NCBI RefSeq assembly: GCF_022919215.1
Contig: NZ_CP095046.1
Coordinates: 1,974,501 to 2,038,500 of the forward strand
Direction: 5' to 3'
Source: Hymenobacter cellulosilyticus
GTDB taxonomy: Bacteria; Bacteroidota; Bacteroidia; Cytophagales; Hymenobacteraceae
DNA length: 64,000 nt
Under the pieces are notes generated by a model. That model made no database searches. It was not told where the DNA came from and saw only the letters and a program-made list of their open reading frames with translations. Shown here piece after piece: positions 46,473 through 55,462 of this stretch. Position numbers and translations under genes: made by a program. The first letter of the stretch is position 1, and each line of letters begins with the position of its first letter.

Positions 46473-46492
46473 GCACAACGGTCTAGTTGTGC
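46473..46492 (+). terminator. Hairpin in the arginine leader, possible attenuator
   Basis: GCACAAC (46473-46479) pairs perfectly with GTTGTGC (46486-46492) around a 6-base loop; CCTGCTTTTCTCCCTTTTCG follows. It lies 68 bases before the first gene of the operon. The stem is short for a terminator. Confidence 0.4.
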
Positions 46493-46560
46493 CTGCTTTT
46501 CTCCCTTTTCGTCTTTCCGAGTCCGTTGCCTGAGAGCAGGCAGCTAACCGAGCTTTGACC

Positions 46561-47142
46561 ATGGTATTACGAGTCGCCTATGCTGCCGATGCGCAGTATG
46601 TGGAAACCCTTTGTCAATGGTATGAGGAATCTGCCAGAACGCGCGGCGTGGGTATCGCCAAGCGTGACCCTAACTATCTGAAAAAGAAGATGGAGCGGGG
46701 CGACGCCATTATTGCCTTCGTCGACAATGAGTTGGCTGGTTTCTGCTATATCGAAACCTTCGAGGACAACAAGTTTGTCGTCAACTCCGGCCTGATCGTC
46801 AACACCGAGCTGCGCAAGGAAGGCCTGGGCCGCGCCATCAAGCACCGCGTGTTTGAGTTGTCGCGCACCAAGTACCCGCAAGCCAAAATCTTCGGCATCA
46901 CCACCAGCGGGCCGGTGATGAAAATTAACACAGAGCTGGGTTACCGCCCCGTCACGTTCACCGAGCTTACCCAGAGCGACGACTTCTGGAAAGGCTGCGC
47001 CGGCTGCAAGAACTACCCGATTCTGCAGGAAAACCAGCGCAAAATGTGCCTGTGCACCGGTATGGTCTACGACAAGCTCGAGGACCAGTACGGCAAGGTT
47101 GCCCAGGAGACTATTGAGATTCTAACACCCCAAGGCCAATAA
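46561..47142 (+). CDS. GNAT-family acetyltransferase, probable N-acetylglutamate synthase
   Basis: A 193-residue GNAT protein heading the arginine operon; its stop shares a base with the argG start. The acetyl-CoA site is in VNTELRKEGLGRAIKHRVFE. Position and the absence of argA or argJ in the window suggest it acylates glutamate, the first step of the pathway (inference). The C-terminal part has a cysteine cluster, GCAGCKNYPIL and KMCLCTGM (C-x2-C...C-x-C), unusual for a GNAT and able to bind a metal. The ATG at 46561 is used; a TTG two codons earlier is possible. Confidence 0.85.
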   Translation: MVLRVAYAADAQYVETLCQWYEESARTRGVGIAKRDPNYLKKKMERGDAIIAFVDNELAGFCYIETFEDNKFVVNSGLIVNTELRKEGLGRAIKHRVFELSRTKYPQAKIFGITTSGPVMKINTELGYRPVTFTELTQSDDFWKGCAGCKNYPILQENQRKMCLCTGMVYDKLEDQYGKVAQETIEILTPQGQ

Positions 47143-48329
47143 TGAAAAAGGTAGTTTTAGCGTACAGCGGCGGCTTGGATACGTCCTACTGCGTTGTATA
47201 CCTGACCCGCGAACTGGGTCTGGAAGTTCACACGGTTATTGTCAACTCCGGCGGCTTCTCGGAAGAGGAGCTGGCCGCCATCGAGAAGCGGGCCTACGAG
47301 CTGGGTTCGACCAAGCACGAGGTCATCGACGTAACCCAACGATTCTACCAGGACTGTTTGCGCTACCTCATCTTTGGCAACATCCTCAAGAACGACACTT
47401 ACCCGCTGAGCGTCAGCGCGGAGCGTATGTTCCAGAGCTTGGCGCTGGCTGAGTACGCCCGTGAGCATAAAGCCGACTACATTGCCCACGGTAGTACCGG
47501 GGCCGGCAACGACCAGGTGCGTTTCGACGTGGCTTTCTCAGTGATTGCGCCCAACACGGAAATCATCACGCCCATCCGCGACCTGAAACTGTCGCGCCAA
47601 GCCGAAATCGACTTTCTGAACCAGCACGGCTTTGAGATGAGCTGGGAAAAAGCCAAATACTCAATCAACAAGGGTATCTGGGGCACCAGCGTGGGCGGCG
47701 TCGAAACGCTGACCTCTAACCAGGCTTTGCCCGAGTCGGCTTACCCCACGCAAATCAGCGTTACGGAGCCTACCAGCATCGAAATCACCTTCGAGAAAGG
47801 GGAGCCGGTGGCCCTGAATGGAGAAACCATGAACCCCGTGGCCCTGATTCAGGCCCTGAACGAGCTAGCCGGTACCTACGCCATTGGCCGCGACACCCAC
47901 GTGGGCGACACGATTCTAGGCATCAAGGGCCGCGTGGGCTTCGAAGCGCCCGCCCCGCTGATTCTGCTTAAGGCCCACCACCTGCTGGAAAAGCACACCA
48001 GCTCGCGCTGGCAGCTGCTACACAAGGACTACGTGGCCAACTGGTACGGCACACTGCTGCACGAGGCTCAGTACCTCGACCCGGTGATGCGCGACTTCGA
48101 AGCCCTGCTTACCTCGTCGCAGGAGCGGGTGTCGGGCAAAGTGTTCGTGACCCTGAAGCCCTACCAGTTTGAGCTGCAGGGCATCGAGTCGAAGTACGAT
48201 ATGATGCGCTCCAAAGTGGCGACCTACGGCGAGGAAAACGACGCCTGGGACGGCCGCGATGCCAAGGGCTTTATCAAGATTTTCAGCAACCAGCTGCGCA
48301 TTCACTCCTCTTTCAACGATGAAAATTAA
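47142..48329 (+). CDS. argG: Argininosuccinate synthase
   Basis: Joins citrulline and aspartate with ATP. The PP-loop is VVLAYSGGLDTSYCVVYL; GSTGAGNDQVRFDVAF and SINKGIWGTSVGG are family blocks. Length 395, normal. The start shares its A with the stop of the acetyltransferase gene (TAATG), and the end overlaps argC by 11 bases, so the order GNAT-argG-argC-argD is a tightly packed operon. Confidence 0.97.
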   Translation: MKKVVLAYSGGLDTSYCVVYLTRELGLEVHTVIVNSGGFSEEELAAIEKRAYELGSTKHEVIDVTQRFYQDCLRYLIFGNILKNDTYPLSVSAERMFQSLALAEYAREHKADYIAHGSTGAGNDQVRFDVAFSVIAPNTEIITPIRDLKLSRQAEIDFLNQHGFEMSWEKAKYSINKGIWGTSVGGVETLTSNQALPESAYPTQISVTEPTSIEITFEKGEPVALNGETMNPVALIQALNELAGTYAIGRDTHVGDTILGIKGRVGFEAPAPLILLKAHHLLEKHTSSRWQLLHKDYVANWYGTLLHEAQYLDPVMRDFEALLTSSQERVSGKVFVTLKPYQFELQGIESKYDMMRSKVATYGEENDAWDGRDAKGFIKIFSNQLRIHSSFNDEN

Positions 48330-49299
48330 GGCGGGCATTGTGGGCGGGGCCGGCTACACGGCCGGGGAGCTCATCCGCATTCTGCTCCACCACGAGTTTG
48401 TGGAGCTAAGCGGCATCGTCAGCTCGTCCAACGCGGGCAACCCCGTGTACCAAGTGCACGACGACTTGGTAGGCGACACCGACCTGATATTTGCTTCGGA
48501 GCTGGCCGGCGACGAAGATGTCGTGTTCCTGTGCCTGGGCCACGGCAACTCGAAAGCCTGGCTGGAGAAAAACCCGCTGCCCGACACGACCCACGTCATC
48601 GACCTGAGCAACGACTTCCGCTTGGAGGCCGACGCCGAGTTTGCCGACCGGGAGTTTGTGTACGGCTTGCCCGAGTTCAACAAAGGCCGCATTCAGCAGG
48701 CCCAGAGCATTGCCAACCCTGGCTGTTTTGCCACCGCCATTCAGCTGGCTTTGCTGCCCCTGGCGCAAGCGGGCAAACTGATGGAGGACGTGCACGTGTC
48801 GGCCATAACGGGCTCTACGGGCGCGGGGCAGAGCTTATCGGAGACGGTGCATTTCTCGTGGCGCACGAATAACGTGTCCATCTACAAGCCCTTCACCCAC
48901 CAGCATCTGGGCGAAATAGGGGAGAGCTTGGCCCAGCTGCAAAGCCAGCCCGGCGGAGAAATCTACTTCGTACCCTACCGCGGCAACTTCGCCCGAGGTA
49001 TCTTTGCCAGCGTTTACACACCTTCAGACCTGAGCCAAGACGAGGCTCGGGCGCTGTATAAGAAGTTCTACGCTGACGCACCCTTTACTACAGTTTCGGA
49101 CAAGGAAGTACATTTGAAGCAGGTGGTCAACACCAACAAGTGCCTGCTGCACGTGCAGAAGCTTGGCAAGCAGCTGCTCATCACCTCGGTTATCGACAAC
49201 CTGGTGAAGGGCGCTTCGGGTCAGGCTGTCCAGAACATGAATCTGCTTTTTGGCCTGCCGGAAACGACGGGGCTCAACCTCAAATCGGTGCTTTTCTAA
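48319..49299 (+). CDS. argC: N-acyl-gamma-glutamyl-phosphate reductase
   Basis: NADPH-dependent reductase of 326 residues making the glutamate semialdehyde. The nucleotide-binding start is MKIKAGIVGGAGYTAGELIR; the catalytic Cys is in IANPGCFATAIQL; the conserved FVPYRGNFARGIFASVYT block, usually HxxxMxRG in ArgC, appears here as YRGNFARG. The ATG at 48319 is chosen because it starts the Rossmann fold; it overlaps the argG end by 11 bases. The stop shares one base with the argD start. Confidence 0.95.
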   Translation: MKIKAGIVGGAGYTAGELIRILLHHEFVELSGIVSSSNAGNPVYQVHDDLVGDTDLIFASELAGDEDVVFLCLGHGNSKAWLEKNPLPDTTHVIDLSNDFRLEADAEFADREFVYGLPEFNKGRIQQAQSIANPGCFATAIQLALLPLAQAGKLMEDVHVSAITGSTGAGQSLSETVHFSWRTNNVSIYKPFTHQHLGEIGESLAQLQSQPGGEIYFVPYRGNFARGIFASVYTPSDLSQDEARALYKKFYADAPFTTVSDKEVHLKQVVNTNKCLLHVQKLGKQLLITSVIDNLVKGASGQAVQNMNLLFGLPETTGLNLKSVLF

Positions 49300-50461
49300 T
49301 GGAGCTTTTCAATGTTTACCCGCTCGTCAACATCACGCCGGTGAAGGCGCTAGGAGCGAAACTCTGGGACGACAAGGGCCAGGAATACCTGGATTTCTAC
49401 GGCGGCCACGCCGTTATTTCCATCGGCCACAGCCACCCGCACTACGTGCAGCGCCTCACCGAGCAGCTGCAGAACATCGGCTTCTATTCCAACTCGGTGC
49501 AGATTCCGATTCAGCAGCAGCTGGCCCAGAAGCTCGGGCAGGTGTCGGGCTACGAAAGTTACTCGCTGTTCTTGTGCAACTCCGGCGCCGAAGCCAACGA
49601 AAACGCCTTGAAGCTGGCTTCCTTCCATACTGGTAAAAGCCGCGTTATTGCCTTCAAAGGCGCTTTCCACGGCCGCACCTCGGGCGCGGTAGCTGCTACC
49701 GACAACCCCAAAATCGTCGCGCCCTTCAACGCTGGTCACGCCATTGCCTTCGTGGACTACGACCTGGCCGCCGTGGAAAAGCAGCTGCAAGGTGGTGACG
49801 TCTGTGCGGCCATCATTGAGCCCATCCAGGGCGTGGGCGGCATCGTCATGCCTTCCGACGAATTCCTGCAAGGCCTGGCCGCGCTCTGCAAGCAGTACGG
49901 CGCCCTGCTCATTGCCGACGAGGTACAAAGCGGCTACGGCCGCAGCGGCAAGTTCTTTGCCCACCAGCACGCCGGTATTCAGCCCGACGTTATTTCGGTA
50001 GCCAAGGGCATGGGCAACGGCTTCCCCATCGGTGGCATCCTGATTTCGCCCGAGCTCAAGGCTTCCTACGGCTTGCTGGGTACCACGTTTGGCGGCAACC
50101 ACCTGGCTTGCGCCGCGGCCCTGGCCGTGCTGGAAGTTATTGAGGAGGAAAACCTGCTGCACCACGCCGCCGAGCTGGGCGCTTATCTGCGCCAAGAGCT
50201 GGAAGCCAATGCCGGGGCCGAGGAAATCCGCGGGCGGGGCTGATGGTCGGCATCAAGTACGATTTCGCCATCAAAGACGTGCGCGACAAGCTGCTCTCCG
50301 ACTTCCACATCTTCGTGGGGAATGCCTCCGACCCGACGGTGCTTCGTTTACTCCCGCCACTTAATATAACCAAGGCCGAAGTTGACCGATTCCTACAGGC
50401 GCTATATGCGCTAACAGCGAAATCGGTCAACGTCATTCAGCAGGCCTCCGCGCTGGATTAA
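49299..50461 (+). CDS. argD: N-acyl-ornithine aminotransferase (one apparent frameshift)
   Basis: Class III PLP-dependent aminotransferase. The start overlaps the argC stop by one base and reads MELFNVYPLVNITPVKALGA. Blocks are LFLCNSGAEANENALKLASF, FKGAFHGRTSGAV, LIADEVQSGYGRSGKFFAHQ and the PLP Lys in ISVAKGMGNGFPIGG. The frame breaks at the G run 50237-50240; one added G restores EIRGRGLMVGIKYDF and a total of 387 residues, the normal length. The pathway needs this gene, so an assembly error is more likely than a true mutation. A terminator follows 5 bases after the stop. Confidence 0.93.
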
Positions 50462-50466
50462 AAACG

Positions 50467-50513
50467 AAATCCCCTCCTTGCTTGATGCGCAGCATCATCT
50501 AAGGAGGGGATTT
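50467..50513 (+). terminator. Terminator after argD
   Basis: AAATCCCCTCCTT (50467-50479) pairs perfectly with AAGGAGGGGATTT (50501-50513); the loop contains a second small stem (GATGC/GCATC). A and T tracts flank it. Confidence 0.9.
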
Positions 50514-50559
50514 TACTACCAGCATAGCCTAAGTCACTCACTAGAATTTCCATCAATAG

Positions 50560-51636
50560 ATGAAGCAAGTAAAGCTGGTGCTGGAAGACGGCACCGAAAT
50601 CCAGGGCGAATCCTTCGGCGCGTTTACGTCCACTGCCGGGGAGGTAGTGTTTAGCACGGCCATGACCGGCTACCCCGAAAACCTCACCGACCCATCCTTC
50701 GCCGGCCAGATTCTGGTTTTGACCTACCCGATGGTGGGCAACTACGGCGTGCCCGGCGAAGAGCTGTACGAGTCGATTTCCAAGATTTTCGAGTCGGACA
50801 AGATTCACATTGCCGGTTTGGTGGTGAATTACTACTCCGAGGAGCACAGCCACTGGAACGCGGCCAAAAGCCTCGGCGACTGGCTTAAGGAGTACAACAT
50901 CCCCGGCATCTTCGGCGTGGATACCCGCATGCTGACCAAAATCCTGCGGGAGAAAGGCGCCATGCTGGGCAAAATCGTGGCCGAGGAAGACGTGGAGCTG
51001 CACGATCCCAACCAGGACAACCTGGTGGCCCAGGTGAGCCCCACCGAGGTGAAGCGCTACGGCACGGGCCAGCACAAAATCGTGCTCGTCGACTGCGGCA
51101 CCAAGACCAACATCATCCGCTGCTTCCTGGAGCGCGACGTGGAGCTCATCCGCGTGCCCTGGGACTACGACTTCACCACCCTCGACTACGACGGCCTGTT
51201 CCTGAGCAACGGCCCCGGCGACCCGAAAATGTGCGAGCCGACCATTCAGCACTTACAAACGGCGCTGGGGCAGGACAAGCCCATCTTCGGCATCTGCCTG
51301 GGCTCCCAGCTCATGGGCCTGGCCGCAGGCGGCGACACGTTCAAGCTCAAGTACGGCCACCGCAGCCACAACCAGCCCGTGCTGCTCACCGGCACCAAGC
51401 GCAGCTACATCACCAGCCAGAACCACGGCTTCGCCGTGGATACCGCCACGCTGCCCGCCGACTGGACTATGCTGTTCGAAAACCTGAACGACGGCACCTG
51501 CGAAGGCATCAAGCACAAAACCAAGCCTTTCTTCTCCACCCAGTTCCACCCCGAAGCCGCTGGCGGCCCCGAGGATACGGAGTACCTGTTCGACGACTTC
51601 CTGCAAGCCGTAGCGGACTATAAAGCGGCTAAGTAG
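50560..51636 (+). CDS. carA: Carbamoyl-phosphate synthase small subunit
   Basis: Glutamine amidotransferase subunit of 358 residues that feeds ammonia to CarB. The N-terminal CPSase domain begins MKQVKLVLEDGTEIQGESFG; the class I amidotransferase domain has the nucleophile Cys in IFGICLGSQLMGLAAGG and the His/Glu in FSTQFHPEAAGGPEDTEYLF. It lies 46 bases after the argD terminator and 560 bases before carB. The gap to carB is occupied by a repeat-bracketed cargo gene, so the two subunit genes are separated by an apparent insertion. Confidence 0.96.
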   Translation: MKQVKLVLEDGTEIQGESFGAFTSTAGEVVFSTAMTGYPENLTDPSFAGQILVLTYPMVGNYGVPGEELYESISKIFESDKIHIAGLVVNYYSEEHSHWNAAKSLGDWLKEYNIPGIFGVDTRMLTKILREKGAMLGKIVAEEDVELHDPNQDNLVAQVSPTEVKRYGTGQHKIVLVDCGTKTNIIRCFLERDVELIRVPWDYDFTTLDYDGLFLSNGPGDPKMCEPTIQHLQTALGQDKPIFGICLGSQLMGLAAGGDTFKLKYGHRSHNQPVLLTGTKRSYITSQNHGFAVDTATLPADWTMLFENLNDGTCEGIKHKTKPFFSTQFHPEAAGGPEDTEYLFDDFLQAVADYKAAK

Positions 51637-51649
51637 AACGACTAGAAAA

Positions 51650-51692
51650 GAACGTCATGCTGAGCTTACCGAAGCATCTCTCGCGCCTCGTC
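51650..51692 (-). repeat. Family B repeat arm, 5' side of the carA/carB cargo gene
   Basis: Begins GAACGTCATGCTGAGCTTAC and continues GAAGCATCTCTCGCGCCTCG. It is the imperfect inverted partner of 52091-52132 and shares its pattern with the arms at 41351 and 41824. Confidence 0.85.
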
Positions 51693-51722
51693 AAAAGAGT
51701 TTAGTCTGTTTATCTCATTGCA

Positions 51723-52100
51723 ATGAACAAGACTACTGCAATTTGGGCGCCCGCATGGTATGAGCTTGATCAATCCCTAGCTGTTGGTGCGACATCCGTT
51801 TTTGCTATGGTGAAATCATCTTCCTCAATGCGTTTTGCGACTGGATTAGATGCGGCAAAAGATAACGAGCTAAGGCAAGTGGAAGCTAAAATACTTTCAA
51901 TTTACAACGAGCAACTTGGTAAGATCATCCGAATAGATACCGAGGGCCTCTGTTACAAATTCTTTGTTGGTGCTGATACTTTCTTTCAGATAGAAGCAGA
52001 AGAAAACCCAGGAAGAATTGAGAATAATGCGATGCTCGGATCCTATTTAACCGACACTAATTTTCTCGTAGAAATCGAGTTGAGTCCAATGAAGCGGTGA
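51723..52100 (+). CDS. Hypothetical protein, repeat-bracketed cargo gene
   Basis: I do not recognise this 125-residue protein (MNKTTAIWAPAWYELDQSLA...). It is soluble, with mixed helix and strand (RQVEAKILSIYNEQLGKIIR; GLCYKFFVGADTFFQIEAEE) and no signal peptide. Codon use is clearly AT-richer than in carA and carB on both sides, a sign of transfer. It stands between the inverted arms of a family B repeat and its last codons (MKR-stop) are made by the repeat sequence GAAGCGGTGA, as in the Imm50-like cassette. By analogy an immunity or defence-related protein is possible, but nothing in the sequence shows it. Confidence 0.65.
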   Translation: MNKTTAIWAPAWYELDQSLAVGATSVFAMVKSSSSMRFATGLDAAKDNELRQVEAKILSIYNEQLGKIIRIDTEGLCYKFFVGADTFFQIEAEENPGRIENNAMLGSYLTDTNFLVEIELSPMKR

Positions 52101-52132
52101 AGATGCTTCAGCTTCGCTCAGCACAACATTCT
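52091..52132 (+). repeat. Family B repeat arm, 3' side of the carA/carB cargo gene
   Basis: Reads GAAGCGGTGAAGATGCTTCA and ends GCTCAGCACAACATTCT. It includes the stop codon of the enclosed gene (52098-52100). Confidence 0.85.
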
Positions 52133-52199
52133 AACTAACAACGAAACCCGACAGCCTTTTAACACGACCTACTCCACGGTCTGTTACCCAACCCTTAGA

Positions 52200-55100
52200 A
52201 TGAACAAACCACAGAAAGTTCTCGTCCTCGGTTCTGGCGCTTTGAAAATCGGCGAGGCCGGTGAGTTCGACTACTCCGGCTCCCAGGCCCTGAAGGCCCT
52301 GAAAGAGGAAGGCATCCGCACCATCCTCATCAACCCCAACATTGCCACCGTGCAGACGTCGGACAACATTGCCGACGACGTGTATTTCCTGCCCGTGACG
52401 CCCTACTTCGTGGAGGAAGTCATCAAGAAGGAAAAGCCCGACGGTATTCTGGTGGCCTTTGGCGGCCAAACGGCCCTGAACTGCGCCGTGGCGTTGTTCC
52501 GCGGGGGCGTGTTTGAGAAGTACAACGTGAAAGTGCTGGGCACGCCCGTGCAAAGCATCATCGACACCGAGGACCGGGACATTTTCAAGGACAAGCTCGA
52601 CCAGATTGGCGTGTTTACGGCCCGCAGCGTGGCCGTCACGACGATGGAAGATGCCCTGGCGGCCGGCGAGAAAATCGGCTTCCCGATTATCGTACGGGCG
52701 GCCTTTGCCCTGGGCGGCCTGGGCAGCGGCTTTGCCAACAACATGGACGAGCTGCGGGCCCTGGCCCAGAAATCCTTCACGACTTCCGACCAGATCTTGG
52801 TGGAAGAATCGCTGAAAGGGTGGAAGGAAGTGGAGTACGAAGTGGTGCGCGACCAGTATGACAACTGCATCACGGTCTGCAACATGGAGAACTTCGACCC
52901 CATCGGTATTCACACCGGGGAAAGCATCGTGGTGGCTCCGTCGCAGACCTTGAGTAACCGCGAGTACCACAAGCTGCGCAGCATCGGCATCAAGACCATC
53001 CGCCACCTGGGCATCGTGGGCGAGTGCAACATTCAGTACGCTCTCGACCCCGTGTCGGAAGACTACCGCGTGATTGAGGTGAATGCCCGCTTGTCGCGCT
53101 CCTCGGCCCTGGCTTCCAAGGCGACGGGCTACCCGCTGGCATTTGTGGCGGCCAAGCTGAGTTTGGGTTACTCGCTGTCGGAGCTGAAAAACAGCGTAAC
53201 CCAGACGACCTCGGCCTTTTTCGAGCCGGCCCTGGACTACGTGGTAGTAAAGCTGCCGCGCTGGGATTTGGGCAAGTTCGAAGGTGTGAACCGCCAGATC
53301 GGCTCGGCCATGAAAAGCGTGGGCGAGGTGATGGCCATTGGCAAGTCGTTCGAGGAAGCCATTCAGAAAGGCCTGCGCATGCTGGATACCGGCAAGCGCG
53401 GCTTCGTGGCCAACAAGCCCGAGCAGGTTGATACGGCTACCATCGATAAGCTGCTGAGTGAGCCGAACGAGGAACGCATCTTCGCCATCAACCTGGCCTT
53501 TGAGGCCGGCTACACCCTCGACCAGGTGCACGATCTGACCAAGATTGACCACTGGTTTTTGCAGCGCCTGATGACGATTTTCCAGCTGGGTAACCAACTG
53601 GCCGAAGGTCGCGCCACTGGCCTCGACGGGCTGGAAACCCAGCTGCTGCGCGAGGCCAAGAAAGCCGGTTTCTCCGACCAGCAGATTGCCGTGAAGCTGC
53701 TCGGCGAAGGCGACGTAAAGGCCGACGAGCTGCTGGTTCGGGCCCGCCGCAAAGCTTTGGGCGTGCTGCCGGTCATCAAGCAGATTGACACGCTGGCGGC
53801 GGAATTCCCAGCCAAAACCAACTACCTCTACAGCACCTACCACGGCACCGAAAACGACTTGGCCCAGGAAACCAGCAAGTCCATCGTGGTGCTGGGCTCG
53901 GGCGTGTACCGCATCGGTAGCTCGGTGGAGTTTGACTGGTGCGGCGTGAATGCCGTGCAGACGGCCTCTGCCGAAGGCTACAAAACCATCATCATCAACT
54001 ACAACCCCGAAACCGTATCGACCGACTACGACGTGTCGGACCGGCTGTACTTTGAAGAGCTGAGCTTCGAGCGGGTGATGGATATTCTGGACTTCGAGCA
54101 GCCCCAGGGCGTGATTCTGAGCACCGGTGGCCAGATTCCCAACAACCTGGCCACCCGCCTGGAAGACGCCAAGGCACCGATTCTGGGCACCACGGCGGCC
54201 ATGATTGACCAGGCCGAAAACCGTCACAAGTTCTCCAGCATCATGGACGAGCTGGGCATTGCCCAGCCCCGCTGGAAAGAGCTGACCTCGCTGGAAGCCA
54301 TGCACCAGTTCGTGCAGGAAGTGGGCTTCCCGGTGCTCATCCGGCCTTCCTACGTCTTGTCGGGTGCCGCAATGAACGTCGTGTCGAATCCCTACGAGCT
54401 GGAAGCCTTCCTGCAAACGGCCGTGGAAGTCAGCGCGGAGTATCCGGTGGTGGTGTCCGAGTTTATCCAGGATGCCAAGGAAATTGAGCTGGACGCGGTG
54501 GCCGACAAGGGCGAAATCGTGAGCTACGCCATTTCCGAGCACGTGGAGTTTGCCGGCGTACACTCCGGCGACGCAACCATGTACTACCCGCCCCAGAAGG
54601 TGTACGTGCGCACGATCCGCCGGCTCAAAATCATTGCCGAGAAGATTGCCAAGCGCTACGAAATCAGCGGGCCGTTCAACATCCAGTTCCTGGAAAAAGC
54701 CGGCCAAATCCGCGTGATTGAGTGCAACATCCGCGCCTCGCGCAGCTACCCCTTCGTGTCGAAAGTATCGGGCAACAACCTGATTAAAAAGGCTACGCAG
54801 GTGCTGCTGGGCAAGAAGGTGGAGCGCGACGAGAGTGAGCGGGTCTACGATTTGCCCTTCGTGGGCGTGAAGGCCCCGCAGTTCTCCTTCACTCGCCTGC
54901 CCGGCGCCGACCCGGTAATGCGCGTCGATATGGTGAGCACCGGCGAAGTAGGCTGCCTCGGCGACACGGCCGAGGAGGCGCTGCTGAAGTCGATGCTGAG
55001 CGTGGGCTACAAGATTCCGGCGAAAACGGTGCTGATTTCCGGCGGCCCCATCAAGTCGAAAGTGGCCTTGCTCTCGGCTGTGGAACTGCTCGTGAAACGC

Positions 55101-55430
55101 GGCTACCAGATTTACGCCACGCAGGGCACGCACCGGTTCTTCGCCGAAAACGGCGTCCCGAGCAGCCTGCTGTACTGGCCCGACGAAATGCAGGAGCCTA
55201 ACGTGCTGACCTACCTCAAGGAGAAGAAGATTGACCTAGTCATCAACATCCCCAAGAACCTCTCGAAGGGTGAGCTGGATAACGACTACAAAATCCGCCG
55301 CACCGCCGTGGACTTCGGAGTTGGCCTGCTGACCAACGCCCGCTTGGCCAAGGCGTTTATCCAGGCCTTCTGCACCCTGGGGATGAAGGACCTGAAGATC
55401 AAGAGCTGGAACGAGTATAAGGCGATGTAG
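52200..55430 (+). CDS. carB: Carbamoyl-phosphate synthase large subunit
   Basis: Makes carbamoyl phosphate from bicarbonate, ammonia and two ATP for arginine and pyrimidine synthesis. The 1076 residues hold two ATP-grasp halves: first LVLGSGALKIGEAGEFDYSG and PIIVRAAFALGGLGSGFANN, second VVLGSGVYRIGSSVEFDWCG and LIRPSYVLSGAAMNVV. The C-terminal MGS-like domain (about 935 on, LLVKRGYQIYATQGTHRFFA) is the usual place for allosteric control. The enzyme looks complete with no frame change. Two small AT-richer genes follow before argF'. Confidence 0.97.
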   Translation: MNKPQKVLVLGSGALKIGEAGEFDYSGSQALKALKEEGIRTILINPNIATVQTSDNIADDVYFLPVTPYFVEEVIKKEKPDGILVAFGGQTALNCAVALFRGGVFEKYNVKVLGTPVQSIIDTEDRDIFKDKLDQIGVFTARSVAVTTMEDALAAGEKIGFPIIVRAAFALGGLGSGFANNMDELRALAQKSFTTSDQILVEESLKGWKEVEYEVVRDQYDNCITVCNMENFDPIGIHTGESIVVAPSQTLSNREYHKLRSIGIKTIRHLGIVGECNIQYALDPVSEDYRVIEVNARLSRSSALASKATGYPLAFVAAKLSLGYSLSELKNSVTQTTSAFFEPALDYVVVKLPRWDLGKFEGVNRQIGSAMKSVGEVMAIGKSFEEAIQKGLRMLDTGKRGFVANKPEQVDTATIDKLLSEPNEERIFAINLAFEAGYTLDQVHDLTKIDHWFLQRLMTIFQLGNQLAEGRATGLDGLETQLLREAKKAGFSDQQIAVKLLGEGDVKADELLVRARRKALGVLPVIKQIDTLAAEFPAKTNYLYSTYHGTENDLAQETSKSIVVLGSGVYRIGSSVEFDWCGVNAVQTASAEGYKTIIINYNPETVSTDYDVSDRLYFEELSFERVMDILDFEQPQGVILSTGGQIPNNLATRLEDAKAPILGTTAAMIDQAENRHKFSSIMDELGIAQPRWKELTSLEAMHQFVQEVGFPVLIRPSYVLSGAAMNVVSNPYELEAFLQTAVEVSAEYPVVVSEFIQDAKEIELDAVADKGEIVSYAISEHVEFAGVHSGDATMYYPPQKVYVRTIRRLKIIAEKIAKRYEISGPFNIQFLEKAGQIRVIECNIRASRSYPFVSKVSGNNLIKKATQVLLGKKVERDESERVYDLPFVGVKAPQFSFTRLPGADPVMRVDMVSTGEVGCLGDTAEEALLKSMLSVGYKIPAKTVLISGGPIKSKVALLSAVELLVKRGYQIYATQGTHRFFAENGVPSSLLYWPDEMQEPNVLTYLKEKKIDLVINIPKNLSKGELDNDYKIRRTAVDFGVGLLTNARLAKAFIQAFCTLGMKDLKIKSWNEYKAM

Positions 55431-55462
55431 CGCAAAGCTCCGGCTTCGCTTATCGTTGCAAA

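Larger units (their letters stand above)
45699..46560. other. Long arginine-operon leader and divergent control region
   Basis: A gap of 862 bases between divergent arginine units with no gene of normal size. It holds two -7-like boxes for the plus strand (45907-45914; 46254-46261), a short Arg-rich open frame (45956-46054), and a hairpin followed by T-rich sequence (46473-46492 and after) close to the first gene. The layout would fit control within the leader, but no known arginine operator or riboswitch is recognised. Confidence 0.5.

Noticed and set aside
52131..55133. A 1000-codon open frame on the minus strand opposite carB
   Set aside because: It is a shadow of the biased codon use of carB: the product is a His/Gly/Val-rich string without domains, and carB itself is complete with all motifs.
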